NCBI GenBank assembly: GCA_023132075.1
Contig: JAGLYT010000046.1
Coordinates: 1 to 9,000 of the forward strand
Direction of reading: 5' to 3'
DNA length: 9,000 bases
DNA from: a bacterium
GTDB taxonomy: Bacteria > CBDUZB01 > JAGLHV01
Part shown: positions 1 to 7,235 of the stretch, piece after piece
Layout: the number at the start of each line of letters is the position of its first letter
How positions within the stretch are numbered: the stretch's first letter is position 1
Made by a program: the position numbers and the translations under genes
The notes under the pieces: generated by a model
Told to the model about the DNA's origin: nothing
Seen by the model: the letters and a program-made list of their open reading frames with translations, nothing else
Database searches by the model: none

Positions 1-887
1 GAAGAAGTAATTGCATAAACATCCTCCGAAGAAAAATAATCGGGAGTTTGCTGCAAAATTTCCCTCTCTTCGTCTGTCTTGAAAATAACAAGAGGTCTCA
101 TAGAAAACACATCGGGTTTGTCTTTAATTATACTGATTCCTCTTATTCCATAAAAAAACAAAAATAATCCCCCTAAAATAAGCGCTCCCGATAAGACCTT
201 AAAAAAAGGATCTTTAAATCTAACTAAAAAAATCCCCGCACTTTTAGGAGGAGAATAGTCATCGCTTCCTTCCTCTAGAAACCTGAAAATCGTGCGTCCA
301 ATTAAAATTTCGTCCTTAGGCTGCAAAACAATCGCTTCATCTTCCCCTACTTCTTTTTTATTGACAAATGTTCTATTTCTACTTCTTTTATCGGTTAAAA
401 CATATTGACTATCCTGAAAACTAATAGTCGAATGTCTTCGCGAAACACTGGGATCAACATTTCCCCAAAGAATAACTTCATTAAAAACGTCACTCCTTCC
501 TATTCTTGTTTCACCGTGCTCTAATTCATACTTTTTGCCTTCAAACGCACCATAAATACCCAATAAATTATATGATTTTGACTCTTTTCTTCTCCTTTGG
601 ATTTTTTCTCTTAGCAACAAAGAACAATGGCCTACCCCGATTTCATCATTAACCCTCAAATTACAGCTTTCTATTTTTTTCCCGTTCACCAATGTTCCAT
701 AAGCAGTTTTTAAATCCTGAACTACAAATCCGTCACCCTCTTTTTTTACTATACAATGCTGTAAAGAAACAACCTTATCCTTAATTTGAATATCACACTC
801 TTCAGCACTACCTATAACAATCTGCCTGTCACGCAAAACACATTCTAAAATAATTTCTGCTTTCTTTTTTAACACTAATTTAAACAT
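1..887 (-). CDS. Double-FHA-domain membrane protein, C-terminal part beyond window
   Basis: The frame is open from ATG at 887 to the window edge (295 codons, no stop), so the protein is partial. A good ribosome site (AGCAGGGGGA) lies just upstream. The first FHA domain covers about residues 18-92 and the second about 123-205. FHA domains bind phosphothreonine peptides. The second keeps the expected G130-R131, S149-x-x-H152 and N171. The first keeps S41-x-x-H44 but has Ser27 for the Arg of the GR motif and Tyr63 for the binding Asn. A charged linker (about 93-115, rich in Arg and Lys) separates them. One hydrophobic segment (about 231-248) is preceded by basic residues. This predicts cytoplasmic FHA domains, a single membrane pass and an extracytoplasmic C-terminal part, of which about 47 residues are visible. 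It lies 54 bases downstream of the SLH gene and is probably co-transcribed. The architecture resembles YscD-like and other envelope FHA proteins, but I cannot assign a specific system. Confidence 0.88.
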   Translation of the reverse strand, partial: MFKLVLKKKAEIILECVLRDRQIVIGSAEECDIQIKDKVVSLQHCIVKKEGDGFVVQDLKTAYGTLVNGKKIESCNLRVNDEIGVGHCSLLLREKIQRRRKESKSYNLLGIYGAFEGKKYELEHGETRIGRSDVFNEVILWGNVDPSVSRRHSTISFQDSQYVLTDKRSRNRTFVNKKEVGEDEAIVLQPKDEILIGRTIFRFLEEGSDDYSPPKSAGIFLVRFKDPFFKVLSGALILGGLFLFFYGIRGISIIKDKPDVFSMRPLVIFKTDEEREILQQTPDYFSSEDVYAITS

Positions 888-941
888 TAATCCCCCTGCT
901 CCTTTAAAAAATAACTATCCTCTAATATTTTTCCATAAACA

Positions 942-1811
942 TTATCTTCTTTTTTTCTTTTTAGCATTAATTCTCCGAACTTGTTTAGTTAAAACATTTT
1001 TGACTTTGCGGGAATTATTAAGCATATTGGCAAACATATCCTCTCCTATCTCTTCACTAAGTTCTTCCAATAAATTCACTTTTTCTTTCACCGCAATAAA
1101 TTCCGCCTGTATTTTTTTAGGGATAGGAATATTACTCATTAATCGAGGCAAATCCTTCTTGATTTCTCTAATAATTTTTTTCATATCCACTGTGCCTTTT
1201 ACCCCGCTTGATGAAGGACTCTTGCCCAATACTTTACCAACTTCTTTTCTTATCACCATTTTAACTTGGGGAGAAGTGCGAATAATTCGGGCAATCGCCC
1301 CCACACTGGGACGTCCTCCACTTTTTCCTGCATTTAAAGAATCCACTTTTTCCTCTAAGAAGTCAAGCCTCTCTTCAGTTTTTTGAGTTAAAGATCCGCC
1401 TTTTGCCAATAGAGGTAATTCTTTTTTAACTTCAGATAGTATTATAGCCATATTTTCTTTACCTACTCCACCTTTTCGCAAAACAGCCAGCTGCTGTTTT
1501 GTTTTATTTAATTGAACAGTTAAACTACGCATTTTTTTGTCCAATACTCTCTGATATTCCATTAAGGTGCGGGTAAATTTATCATACTCATGAAGAGCCA
1601 TAATCAAATCTTCTCTTTTTATTGTCGCCGTAGGACGAAAATATCCTTTTCCATATTTACCAATAAACCCATTTAATACTCCATTTGTTTTGAAATTTTT
1701 AATTACATTTTTAATCTTAGGGCTTACATCTTTATACTCTTGCGCATTAAGTTTAATCGGTAAACCCACCAAAATCAACACAATTACTACTTTTAAAATT
1801 ACTTGTCTCAT
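942..1811 (-). CDS. Secreted SLH-domain protein with coiled coil and duplicated C-terminal module
   Basis: 289 residues. Residues 1-23 form a signal peptide (basic start, hydrophobic core, likely cut after LNA). Residues 25-75 match a single SLH domain: YKDVS start, GVLNGF, then FRPTATIKRED before a helix. SLH domains bind secondary cell-wall polymers or peptidoglycan. In diderms such as Thermotoga (Omp-alpha) and cyanobacteria, SLH plus coiled coil is a known outer-membrane tether design. Residues 80-112 form a coiled coil. Residues 121-197 and 210-284 look like two copies of one module (see findings). The end is very basic (INAKKKKRR). There is no second membrane segment and no evident beta-barrel, so the anchor at the far end is unknown. 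The start at 1811 is supported by AGAGGGGG nine bases upstream and by a promoter at 1850-1878. It probably leads an operon with the FHA gene. The SLH call is good; the function is inferred. Confidence 0.85.
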   Translation of the reverse strand: MRQVILKVVIVLILVGLPIKLNAQEYKDVSPKIKNVIKNFKTNGVLNGFIGKYGKGYFRPTATIKREDLIMALHEYDKFTRTLMEYQRVLDKKMRSLTVQLNKTKQQLAVLRKGGVGKENMAIILSEVKKELPLLAKGGSLTQKTEERLDFLEEKVDSLNAGKSGGRPSVGAIARIIRTSPQVKMVIRKEVGKVLGKSPSSSGVKGTVDMKKIIREIKKDLPRLMSNIPIPKKIQAEFIAVKEKVNLLEELSEEIGEDMFANMLNNSRKVKNVLTKQVRRINAKKKKRR

Positions 1812-1849
1812 TTGTTATTACCCCCTCTGTATTGAACTAATTCTTTATA

Positions 1850-1878
1850 AAACTACCACAAATACATTCTTTTGTCAA
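1850..1878 (-). promoter_or_regulatory. Sigma-70-type promoter for the SLH/FHA gene pair
   Basis: On the minus strand a perfect -35 box TTGACA (1873-1878) is followed by a 17-base spacer and TAGTTT (1850-1855), with TG one base upstream (extended -10, TGG-TAGTTT). Transcription would start near 1843, about 30 bases before the ATG at 1811. The -10 is weaker than consensus; spacing, extended -10 and position all fit. The rest of the 1812-2056 spacer is A+T-rich and shows no gene I can support. Confidence 0.55.
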
Positions 1879-2056
1879 TTAGATTTTCCTTATTAGATTA
1901 TTGCTGATAAATTATCCTATAAACTAATATCACCGATAACGACTCTCTCTTTCAATAATATGCCTCAAGACCTCATGATTATTTCTCTTTTCGAGATTCT
2001 TATAATTTTTTTATATATAACATTTTTCTATATATATTGTAAAAAAGTACTTAATT

Positions 2057-3061
2057 TTAGAACTTTATATTCTCTTCAATTTTTGTAAAATTTTTCTTAA
2101 TCCAATTAATTGTTTTTTCCAACCCGTCAAAAAACTCTACTTCGGGATTATACCCTAAAATTTTTCTTGCTTTATCAATAGACGCTCTTCTTCGAGTTGA
2201 ATTATCCCATTTTCTTTTTTCCAAAAAAATTATTTCTTTATTGTCTAATGCCTTATTTATTGATTTTGCTAAATCAATAATTTTAGTTTCCTTTCCTGAA
2301 GCAAGGTTTATCGCTTCTCCAACGGCTTGAGGAACTACTCCTCCGGATAAAATCCCGTCAACTATATCTTCCACATAAGTAAAATCTCTCGTTTCCTCCC
2401 CTGTCCCGGTAATAGGCAACTGCTGTTTATGCATTGCCCAATAAATAAAATTAGGAATAACATTTCGATACTTGCCGGGTATTTCTCCAGGACCATAAAC
2501 ATTAAAAAATCTCAATCTTACTACCGGTAAAGAGTAATGATTACAGAAAAAATTACAATACAACTCTCCCAACAATTTAGTAATTTGATAGGGGGTATCC
2601 AGGTTTATCGACTTGTAATCTTCCTTTAAAGGCAGGGGAGCATGATTACCATATACAGAACATCCGGAAGAAGCATAAACGACTTTTTTGACTTCAAACT
2701 GATGAGCTTGTTGAAGAATTCTTAATGTTCCCAGACCACCTACCATTAAATCTTTTTGAGGATGTTCGACAGAATTCCGGTTGGCAAATAAAGCAGCTAA
2801 ATGAAACACATAATCAAGCCCTTCTGAAAATAACTCTTTCAACAACATTTCATTTAAAATATCTCCCTGGACAAAAGTAAGATTAGACACCTCTGGAATA
2901 TTCCACCTTGCAGAAGAAGAAAGATCATCCAATACAATTATTTTTTTTACTTCCAAACGTGCTAAAGCAGAAACCAAATTACTTCCAATGCAACCTGCAC
3001 CACCGGTAATAAGTATTTTTTTGTTTTTATATTCTTTCAAAAATTTGTTTTCTTTCATCAT
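2057..3061 (-). CDS. NAD-dependent nucleotide-sugar epimerase/dehydratase (extended SDR family)
   Basis: 334 residues, normal for the GalE/RmlB-type extended short-chain dehydrogenases that interconvert or dehydrate nucleotide sugars in the cytoplasm. Visible motifs in order: Rossmann TGGAGCIG (19-26), acidic residues D45-D46 after the second strand (NAD preference), GDI (66-68), HLAA (87-90), SSGCSVYG (131-138) and the catalytic YxxxK as Y158-Q-I-T-K162. RFFNVYGPG (184-192) and a C-terminal ASIDKA...LGY segment, typical of substrate-binding regions, follow. The exact substrate cannot be read from the sequence; UDP-hexose 4-epimerase, UDP-glucuronate-type and dTDP-glucose-type activities all remain possible. 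It is the last gene of the polysaccharide operon, six bases after the glycosyltransferase stop. The gene begins ATGATG; the ribosome site AAAGGGGA almost touches the first ATG, so initiation at 3058 is more likely. No clear terminator follows. Confidence 0.9.
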   Translation of the reverse strand: MMKENKFLKEYKNKKILITGGAGCIGSNLVSALARLEVKKIIVLDDLSSSARWNIPEVSNLTFVQGDILNEMLLKELFSEGLDYVFHLAALFANRNSVEHPQKDLMVGGLGTLRILQQAHQFEVKKVVYASSGCSVYGNHAPLPLKEDYKSINLDTPYQITKLLGELYCNFFCNHYSLPVVRLRFFNVYGPGEIPGKYRNVIPNFIYWAMHKQQLPITGTGEETRDFTYVEDIVDGILSGGVVPQAVGEAINLASGKETKIIDLAKSINKALDNKEIIFLEKRKWDNSTRRRASIDKARKILGYNPEVEFFDGLEKTINWIKKNFTKIEENIKF

Positions 3062-3067
3062 TCCCCT

Positions 3068-4306
3068 TTACACATCCCCTCTGCAAAAAATTTCCTTAAA
3101 TACTTTTTCGTATTTAGCTATACAAATGTCCCTGGAAAAATATTGTTGGGCATACATCCTGCCCTTTTTACTTAATTCATTTCTTAAACTACGGCTATTA
3201 TATAACTTCATAATAGCCTGTGTCAACATTTGTGAGTTTCCCGGCTCAACACAAAGCCCGCATCCGGCTTCTTTAATAAGACAAATAGCATCGCTATCAA
3301 AATTCATACCGGCAATGAAAGGACGGGCGCTACTCATAATAGATACAATTTTAGAAGGGACCACCGGGGTCTTAACTTCTTCTTTGAGAGTAACCAGGCA
3401 AACATCCGAAGCAGCTAAAACAGACGGATATTTTTCCCTGGGTTGAAAAGGTAAAAATTTTACATTCCTCAAATTATTAACTTTTACTTTTTTTTCCAAC
3501 CCCGCTTTTTTAATCCCTCCCCCAACCAGAAGAAATAATATTTTTTCACAATCCCTTAATTGTAAAGCACTTTCTATTATAACTTCCATATCCTGGGAAT
3601 ATCCCATTACACCTACGAAAGAAACGACAAATCTATTATCTAAAAAATGTTCTTTTCGAAACCGGTTAGATCTATTTGAGGGATTTATTAAATCCGTATC
3701 CGCCCAATTAGGAATAACTGTTACTTTGTAAGCACCGGCACCCTTATTAATTACATGTTTTTTATTCCCCGGTGAATGAACGGTAATAAAATCCGCTTTT
3801 TTATAAATAAATTTTTCTATGGTTTTGAAAAATTTAATCAAATATTTATTTTTTAAAACACCCAGGTCTATCGCACTTTGGGGAAATAAATCCTGAACAT
3901 TAACTCCTACATAACTTTTTTTTATCTTACCTAAAAAATATCCGGAAAGCCCTAAAGGGAGAGGAGGTGAATAGAGAAGAATAAGGTCACAGGAAGCAAA
4001 AAAAAGACCGGCAAAAAAAAGGAACAATGCTGTAATAAACTGATTTAATCCTTTAAATACCGGAATACTTCCGGAAAAAAGAGGAATTCTTAATCTAATA
4101 ACCCTAATACCTGCTACTAATTCCCGTATTATAAATTTACCCTTGTAGTCTTTCATTCTTTTTTTATCAACATTATACCTGGGAAAACCTGTAATTACAG
4201 TAACCATATATTTTTTTGCTAAACTTTCCGCAAGCTCATAAAAAAGGTGGGAAGCAGAACCAATTTCAGGAGGAAAATAAGCCGTTAATAATAATACTTT
4301 CATCAT
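3068..4306 (-). CDS. Glycosyltransferase family 4 (WbuB-like)
   Basis: 412 residues, the usual size for a GT-B fold retaining glycosyltransferase. The N-terminal domain begins with a Rossmann strand and the PPEIGSA motif (12-18), typical of the WbuB-like branch that adds amino sugars to surface glycans. A hydrophobic stretch at about 85-113 may sit on the inner membrane. VQDLFP (137-142) and VIPNWADT (197-204) are family hallmarks. The C-terminal donor-binding domain starts near VGVMGYSQ (221-228) and has VPSKI...ARPFIAG (306-323), where nucleotide-sugar donors bind. The likely role is transfer of a sugar from a nucleotide donor to a lipid-linked glycan on the cytoplasmic face; donor and acceptor are not determinable. 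Its ATG at 4306 overlaps the stop of the oxidoreductase (ATGA, four bases). The nearest purine-rich site (GGAAG) is about 13 bases away, so translational coupling probably drives its expression. A second ATG follows directly at 4303. Confidence 0.92.
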   Translation of the reverse strand: MMKVLLLTAYFPPEIGSASHLFYELAESLAKKYMVTVITGFPRYNVDKKRMKDYKGKFIIRELVAGIRVIRLRIPLFSGSIPVFKGLNQFITALFLFFAGLFFASCDLILLYSPPLPLGLSGYFLGKIKKSYVGVNVQDLFPQSAIDLGVLKNKYLIKFFKTIEKFIYKKADFITVHSPGNKKHVINKGAGAYKVTVIPNWADTDLINPSNRSNRFRKEHFLDNRFVVSFVGVMGYSQDMEVIIESALQLRDCEKILFLLVGGGIKKAGLEKKVKVNNLRNVKFLPFQPREKYPSVLAASDVCLVTLKEEVKTPVVPSKIVSIMSSARPFIAGMNFDSDAICLIKEAGCGLCVEPGNSQMLTQAIMKLYNSRSLRNELSKKGRMYAQQYFSRDICIAKYEKVFKEIFCRGDV

Positions 4307-6459
4307 TTTTTCAAAATTTCTTCCAATTCTATTTTAACACAATTTCCGATTTTAAGAGAATCCAATGCCTTAAAAGTAGTTAAGGTCGTATACAAATATT
4401 GCTTAAAAAGTTTTTCCTGCTCAAATATGCCAGAATCAAAAAAATAATTTAATTCATTAATATAACCCAAATCCTGAGACAGTTTAACAATCTGTTTCTT
4501 TTTATTCCCTCGAACTATTGTTAATTTTTTAAAATCTTCTATGGTTACCACCGAATCTTCGGAAAAAATTTCTACCCGCTCTCTGGAAAAAGCTCTGGTC
4601 CCTTTGGTAGTATAAATAATAGTTCCTACCGACCCATCAGAAAAACACATAGTCAAGCAAACATTATCACTCTCATTATATTTACCCAGGTGACCTCCAA
4701 TAGACTCAAGATAAATTTTTTGGGGATAAGCATCAGTAATGAATTGGAAAAAATCAACAAAATGGCATACCTCCCCAATAATTCTTCCACCGCTAATTTC
4801 TACATTATTCACCCAATGTCCATCGGCAACATTTCCTGCATTAACTCTATAATTCATCATTAGCGCTGTATTTCTTTTCTCCCAACAGGACTTAGCCTGC
4901 ATAGCTAAAGAACTAAATCTTCGATTAAACCCCACCATCAATCTCTGCCCTGACCGGCTAAATATTTTTACTATTTGTTTTAATTCATTAATATTAATAC
5001 ACAGGGGTTTTTCTACAAAAACATTTTTCCCTGCCTCCAAAGCATCTATAACCATTTTAGAATGAAGATTGTGCGGAGTAGAAATAATAACACTCCCTAT
5101 TGATTTGTCATATAAAATATCTTTGTAATCCGACGAACAATAATTGAATCCGAATTTTTTCCCTACTTGTTGGGAAGATATCCCTTTAGTGGTAGCTATT
5201 CCAACCAAATTTATTTTATGAATTTTTCCTAAAGCCGGCAACAAAATATTCTTAGAAAAATTTCCTCCTCCGATAAAACCAACGTTTGAGGCAGAAATTT
5301 GGCTATTGCTGCTTTTTCTAAAAAAAACCACCTTCGTTTCTTTTTCCTCATTATTAATTTTTAAATTGTTATCATACCTAAAAGCAACCCCTATATGCGT
5401 TTTTTTCTTTTTAAGAATCATCTCATAACATTTTAACGCTTCTTCTATTTCAAAATAATGGGTAATTAACTTATCCATCTTTACTTTCTTTTTTACTAAA
5501 AGATCAATAAAATGTTCAATATTCTTTTTTTGAGTCCAACGGCTGATTTCCGGAGGATAATCGTTTTCCACACCTGCTGCTCTGGATACAATAAATGATA
5601 ATTCTTTTTCCCAAAAAATTTTTCTGGTTAGTTTTAAATCAGCTACACCTACTAAAACAATCCTTCCTTTTTTTCGAGAAATATCTTCTGCTAATCGAAC
5701 AGGTTTTACATCATTACTTGCCGCAGTAATGATCACTGCATCAAAACCATTATTTTGGGTAAAATTTTCAACCTTAGATAAAATATCATCATCATCCGCA
5801 TTTAACCCTAAATCAACTTTTAACTCTTCAGCCAATTTTACCTTACTTTCATCTATGTCAATACCAACCACCCTGCACCCGTAAGATTTTAAAATCTGGA
5901 CAGTAATTAACCCGATTAATCCCAGACCGAGCACGGCAACATTTTCACCAAAACTTAAATTAGCTTTCCTTATTCCGTTAACGGCAATTGCCCCAATCAT
6001 CCCAAAAGATGCTGATTCAAAATCCAGCTCATCAGAAAACTTATTGCATAAATTATCCGGCACCCATATATATTCCGCATGTACGGCGAATCCTGCTCCG
6101 GCACAAACTACCCTATCCCCAACTTTAAAACCCTCAACCCCTTCACCTATTTCTACTACCTCCCCACTTGAACTATATCCCATCGGTATCGACTCATCCA
6201 AACGATTCATCGCCTCTTTAAAAACACTTATAAATCCTTCTTTTAATGCTTTTTGATAAGCTAACCGAACCAAATCCGGGCGGGCAAGAGCCTTACTCAA
6301 CAAACTTTTTTTGGCCATATCAATCATTAATCTCTCTGTCCCCACACTAACCGCAGAACAAATATTACGCACTATTATACCCCCTGATTTACAAAAAGGG
6401 GGAGAAACTTCTTCTAATTTTATTTTGCCTGTTTTATAATTTTGAACAACCTGCTTCAT
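4303..6459 (-). CDS. Fused MDR dehydrogenase / Gfo-Idh-MocA oxidoreductase (bi-domain oxidoreductase)
   Basis: 718 residues from ATG at 6459. Residues about 1-360 form a medium-chain dehydrogenase: GroES-like part, then a Rossmann fold with GLGLIG (178-183) and an acidic GIDID end. The catalytic zinc ligands of classic alcohol dehydrogenases are missing: SVGTER replaces the Cys motif, MGYSSSGEV replaces the GHE motif, and the four-Cys lobe is absent. Residues about 392-718 form a Gfo/Idh/MocA domain with GFIGGGN (394-400), the catalytic-lysine motif EKP (483-485) and H566-x-x-D569 in the substrate site. Such fusions are known from polysaccharide clusters, where they are thought to oxidise or reduce a sugar intermediate; the substrate is undefined. 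The start at 6459 matches the usual MKQV-type beginning and has AGGGG ten bases upstream. A longer reading from TTG at 6534 would begin inside the promoter. It is the first gene of a three-gene operon and overlaps the glycosyltransferase by four bases. Confidence 0.92.
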   Translation of the reverse strand: MKQVVQNYKTGKIKLEEVSPPFCKSGGIIVRNICSAVSVGTERLMIDMAKKSLLSKALARPDLVRLAYQKALKEGFISVFKEAMNRLDESIPMGYSSSGEVVEIGEGVEGFKVGDRVVCAGAGFAVHAEYIWVPDNLCNKFSDELDFESASFGMIGAIAVNGIRKANLSFGENVAVLGLGLIGLITVQILKSYGCRVVGIDIDESKVKLAEELKVDLGLNADDDDILSKVENFTQNNGFDAVIITAASNDVKPVRLAEDISRKKGRIVLVGVADLKLTRKIFWEKELSFIVSRAAGVENDYPPEISRWTQKKNIEHFIDLLVKKKVKMDKLITHYFEIEEALKCYEMILKKKKTHIGVAFRYDNNLKINNEEKETKVVFFRKSSNSQISASNVGFIGGGNFSKNILLPALGKIHKINLVGIATTKGISSQQVGKKFGFNYCSSDYKDILYDKSIGSVIISTPHNLHSKMVIDALEAGKNVFVEKPLCININELKQIVKIFSRSGQRLMVGFNRRFSSLAMQAKSCWEKRNTALMMNYRVNAGNVADGHWVNNVEISGGRIIGEVCHFVDFFQFITDAYPQKIYLESIGGHLGKYNESDNVCLTMCFSDGSVGTIIYTTKGTRAFSRERVEIFSEDSVVTIEDFKKLTIVRGNKKKQIVKLSQDLGYINELNYFFDSGIFEQEKLFKQYLYTTLTTFKALDSLKIGNCVKIELEEILKK

Positions 6460-6469
6460 TATTTTTTGT

Positions 6470-6474
6470 CCCCT
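6470..6474 (-). promoter_or_regulatory. Ribosome binding site fixing the oxidoreductase start
   Basis: AGGGG on the minus strand lies ten bases before the ATG at 6459. No comparable site precedes the TTG at 6534, and the predicted transcript would begin downstream of that TTG. This decides the start in favour of 6459. Confidence 0.7.
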
Positions 6475-6505
6475 ATCCCAAAATTCAGTCCGTCTAATAT
6501 ATTTA

Positions 6506-6534
6506 CTTATACAAAAAAACCCCTTAAAAATCAA
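6506..6534 (-). promoter_or_regulatory. Sigma-70-type promoter of the polysaccharide operon
   Basis: On the minus strand TTGATT (6529-6534) is followed by a 17-base spacer and TATAAG (6506-6511). Transcription would start near 6499, leaving a leader of about 40 bases that contains the AGGGG ribosome site. The match is four of six at -35 and five of six at -10, with ideal spacing. The region is A+T-rich, so chance matches are possible. Confidence 0.55.
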
Positions 6535-6588
6535 TTAAATTATATTAGAAAAACAAATCCTACTCTATAAAAAAACAACTAACAATCT

Positions 6589-6654
6589 AACCTGAATTTT
6601 ATATTAGAGGAAAAAATCCATCTGACTAATATTTAATGAAAAAACATTCAGGTT
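6589..6654. repeat. Nested inverted repeat in the spacer between def and the polysaccharide operon
   Basis: An exact 9-base inverted repeat, AACCTGAAT (6589-6597) with ATTCAGGTT (6646-6654), encloses an exact 7-base one, ATATTAG (6601-6607) with CTAATAT (6626-6632). Read on the minus strand this could fold as an interrupted stem with an 18-base apical loop. A T-run (GTTTTTTT) begins about 13 bases after it in that direction, so it could be a poor terminator for the def transcript, an operator for the downstream promoter, or a small RNA element. The T-run is further away than in a standard intrinsic terminator. Confidence 0.4.
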
Positions 6655-6718
6655 TAACCGTTAGCAAATATATTATTTGTTTAAATTTTTATCTTACTCT
6701 TTTAAAATAATTTTTAAT

Positions 6719-7234
6719 TTATTCTTTTTGCTCCTTGTACTTTTTACGCCGAAATAAATCATTTTTTAAGGAAATAATTCGATCAACAAACAAAATCCCG
6801 TTAAGATGGTCTATCTCATGCTGAAGAACTATTGCTTCAAATCCTTTACTTTCCATTTCTATATGTTGTCCCATGCGATTTTGTGCACAAATACTGATTT
6901 TTACAGCTCTTTTTACGTTTCCGGTATAATCCGGCAAACTTAAACACCCCTCCCTGCTAATCACTTCTCCTTCCCGCATCCGAATAACAGGATTCAAAAG
7001 CATCAACAATCCATGAGAAATAGTTGTTTTTTTATGTCCGGATACATTTACAACAATAAGTTGCAAGGAACATCCCACCTGCGGAGCAGCAATACCTACA
7101 CAACCGGGAAAGGAATGTAAAGATTCTATCATATCATCAATTAATTGATTAGTTTTGTTATCAATTTTTTCTATCAATGCACATTTTTTTTTTAAAATTT
7201 CATGAGGATATTGTAACACCTCTAACACAGCCAT
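6719..7234 (-). CDS. def: Peptide deformylase
   Basis: 171 residues, normal for type 1 bacterial deformylases, which remove the formyl group from the N-terminal methionine of new proteins at the ribosome. All three signature motifs are present: GIAAPQ (47-52), EGCLSLP (95-101) and QHEIDH (138-143). The metal ligands are C97, H139 and H143, and the catalytic acid is E140. Motif I begins CVGIAAPQ, so the first Gly of the usual GxGxAAPQ is Cys; this is tolerated in the family. The C-terminus is short and basic. The ATG at 7234 starts one base after the stop of the ACT-domain gene, and its ribosome site GAGGAA lies inside the end of that gene, so the pair is translated from one message. A G+C-rich terminator is not visible downstream. 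Confidence 0.97.
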   Translation of the reverse strand: MAVLEVLQYPHEILKKKCALIEKIDNKTNQLIDDMIESLHSFPGCVGIAAPQVGCSLQLIVVNVSGHKKTTISHGLLMLLNPVIRMREGEVISREGCLSLPDYTGNVKRAVKISICAQNRMGQHIEMESKGFEAIVLQHEIDHLNGILFVDRIISLKNDLFRRKKYKEQKE

Positions 7235-7235
7235 A

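Noticed and set aside
1000-1386. Open frame of 128 codons on the plus strand
   Set aside because: It is antisense to the SLH gene, whose signal peptide, domain and ribosome site are clear. The plus-strand protein has low complexity and no recognisable domain. The other plus-strand frames at 1690-1896, 2988-3446, 6044-6256 and 7177-7368 mostly or wholly lie opposite real genes and were rejected likewise.
1930-2013. Short minus-strand open stretch of about 26 codons in the spacer after the epimerase
   Set aside because: It looks peptide-like (KNLEKRNNHEVLRH) but has no start codon after the preceding stop and no ribosome site. It could be a gene remnant, but the evidence is too thin to list.
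2012-2037. A+T-only inverted repeat TATATATA / TATATATA as terminator of the polysaccharide operon
   Set aside because: The stem has no G-C pairs and on the minus strand it is followed by an A-run, not a T-run. Such repeats are expected by chance in this composition.
6460-6534. N-terminal extension of the oxidoreductase from a TTG codon at 6534
   Set aside because: The TTG is the -35 box of the likely promoter, there is no ribosome site before it, and the extra 25 residues do not match the family, which begins close to the MKQV at 6459.
6665-6695. Small hairpin CAAATA / TATTTG followed by T-rich sequence on the plus strand
   Set aside because: The orientation would suit a plus-strand transcript, and there is no plus-strand gene nearby. 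The stem is almost all A-T.
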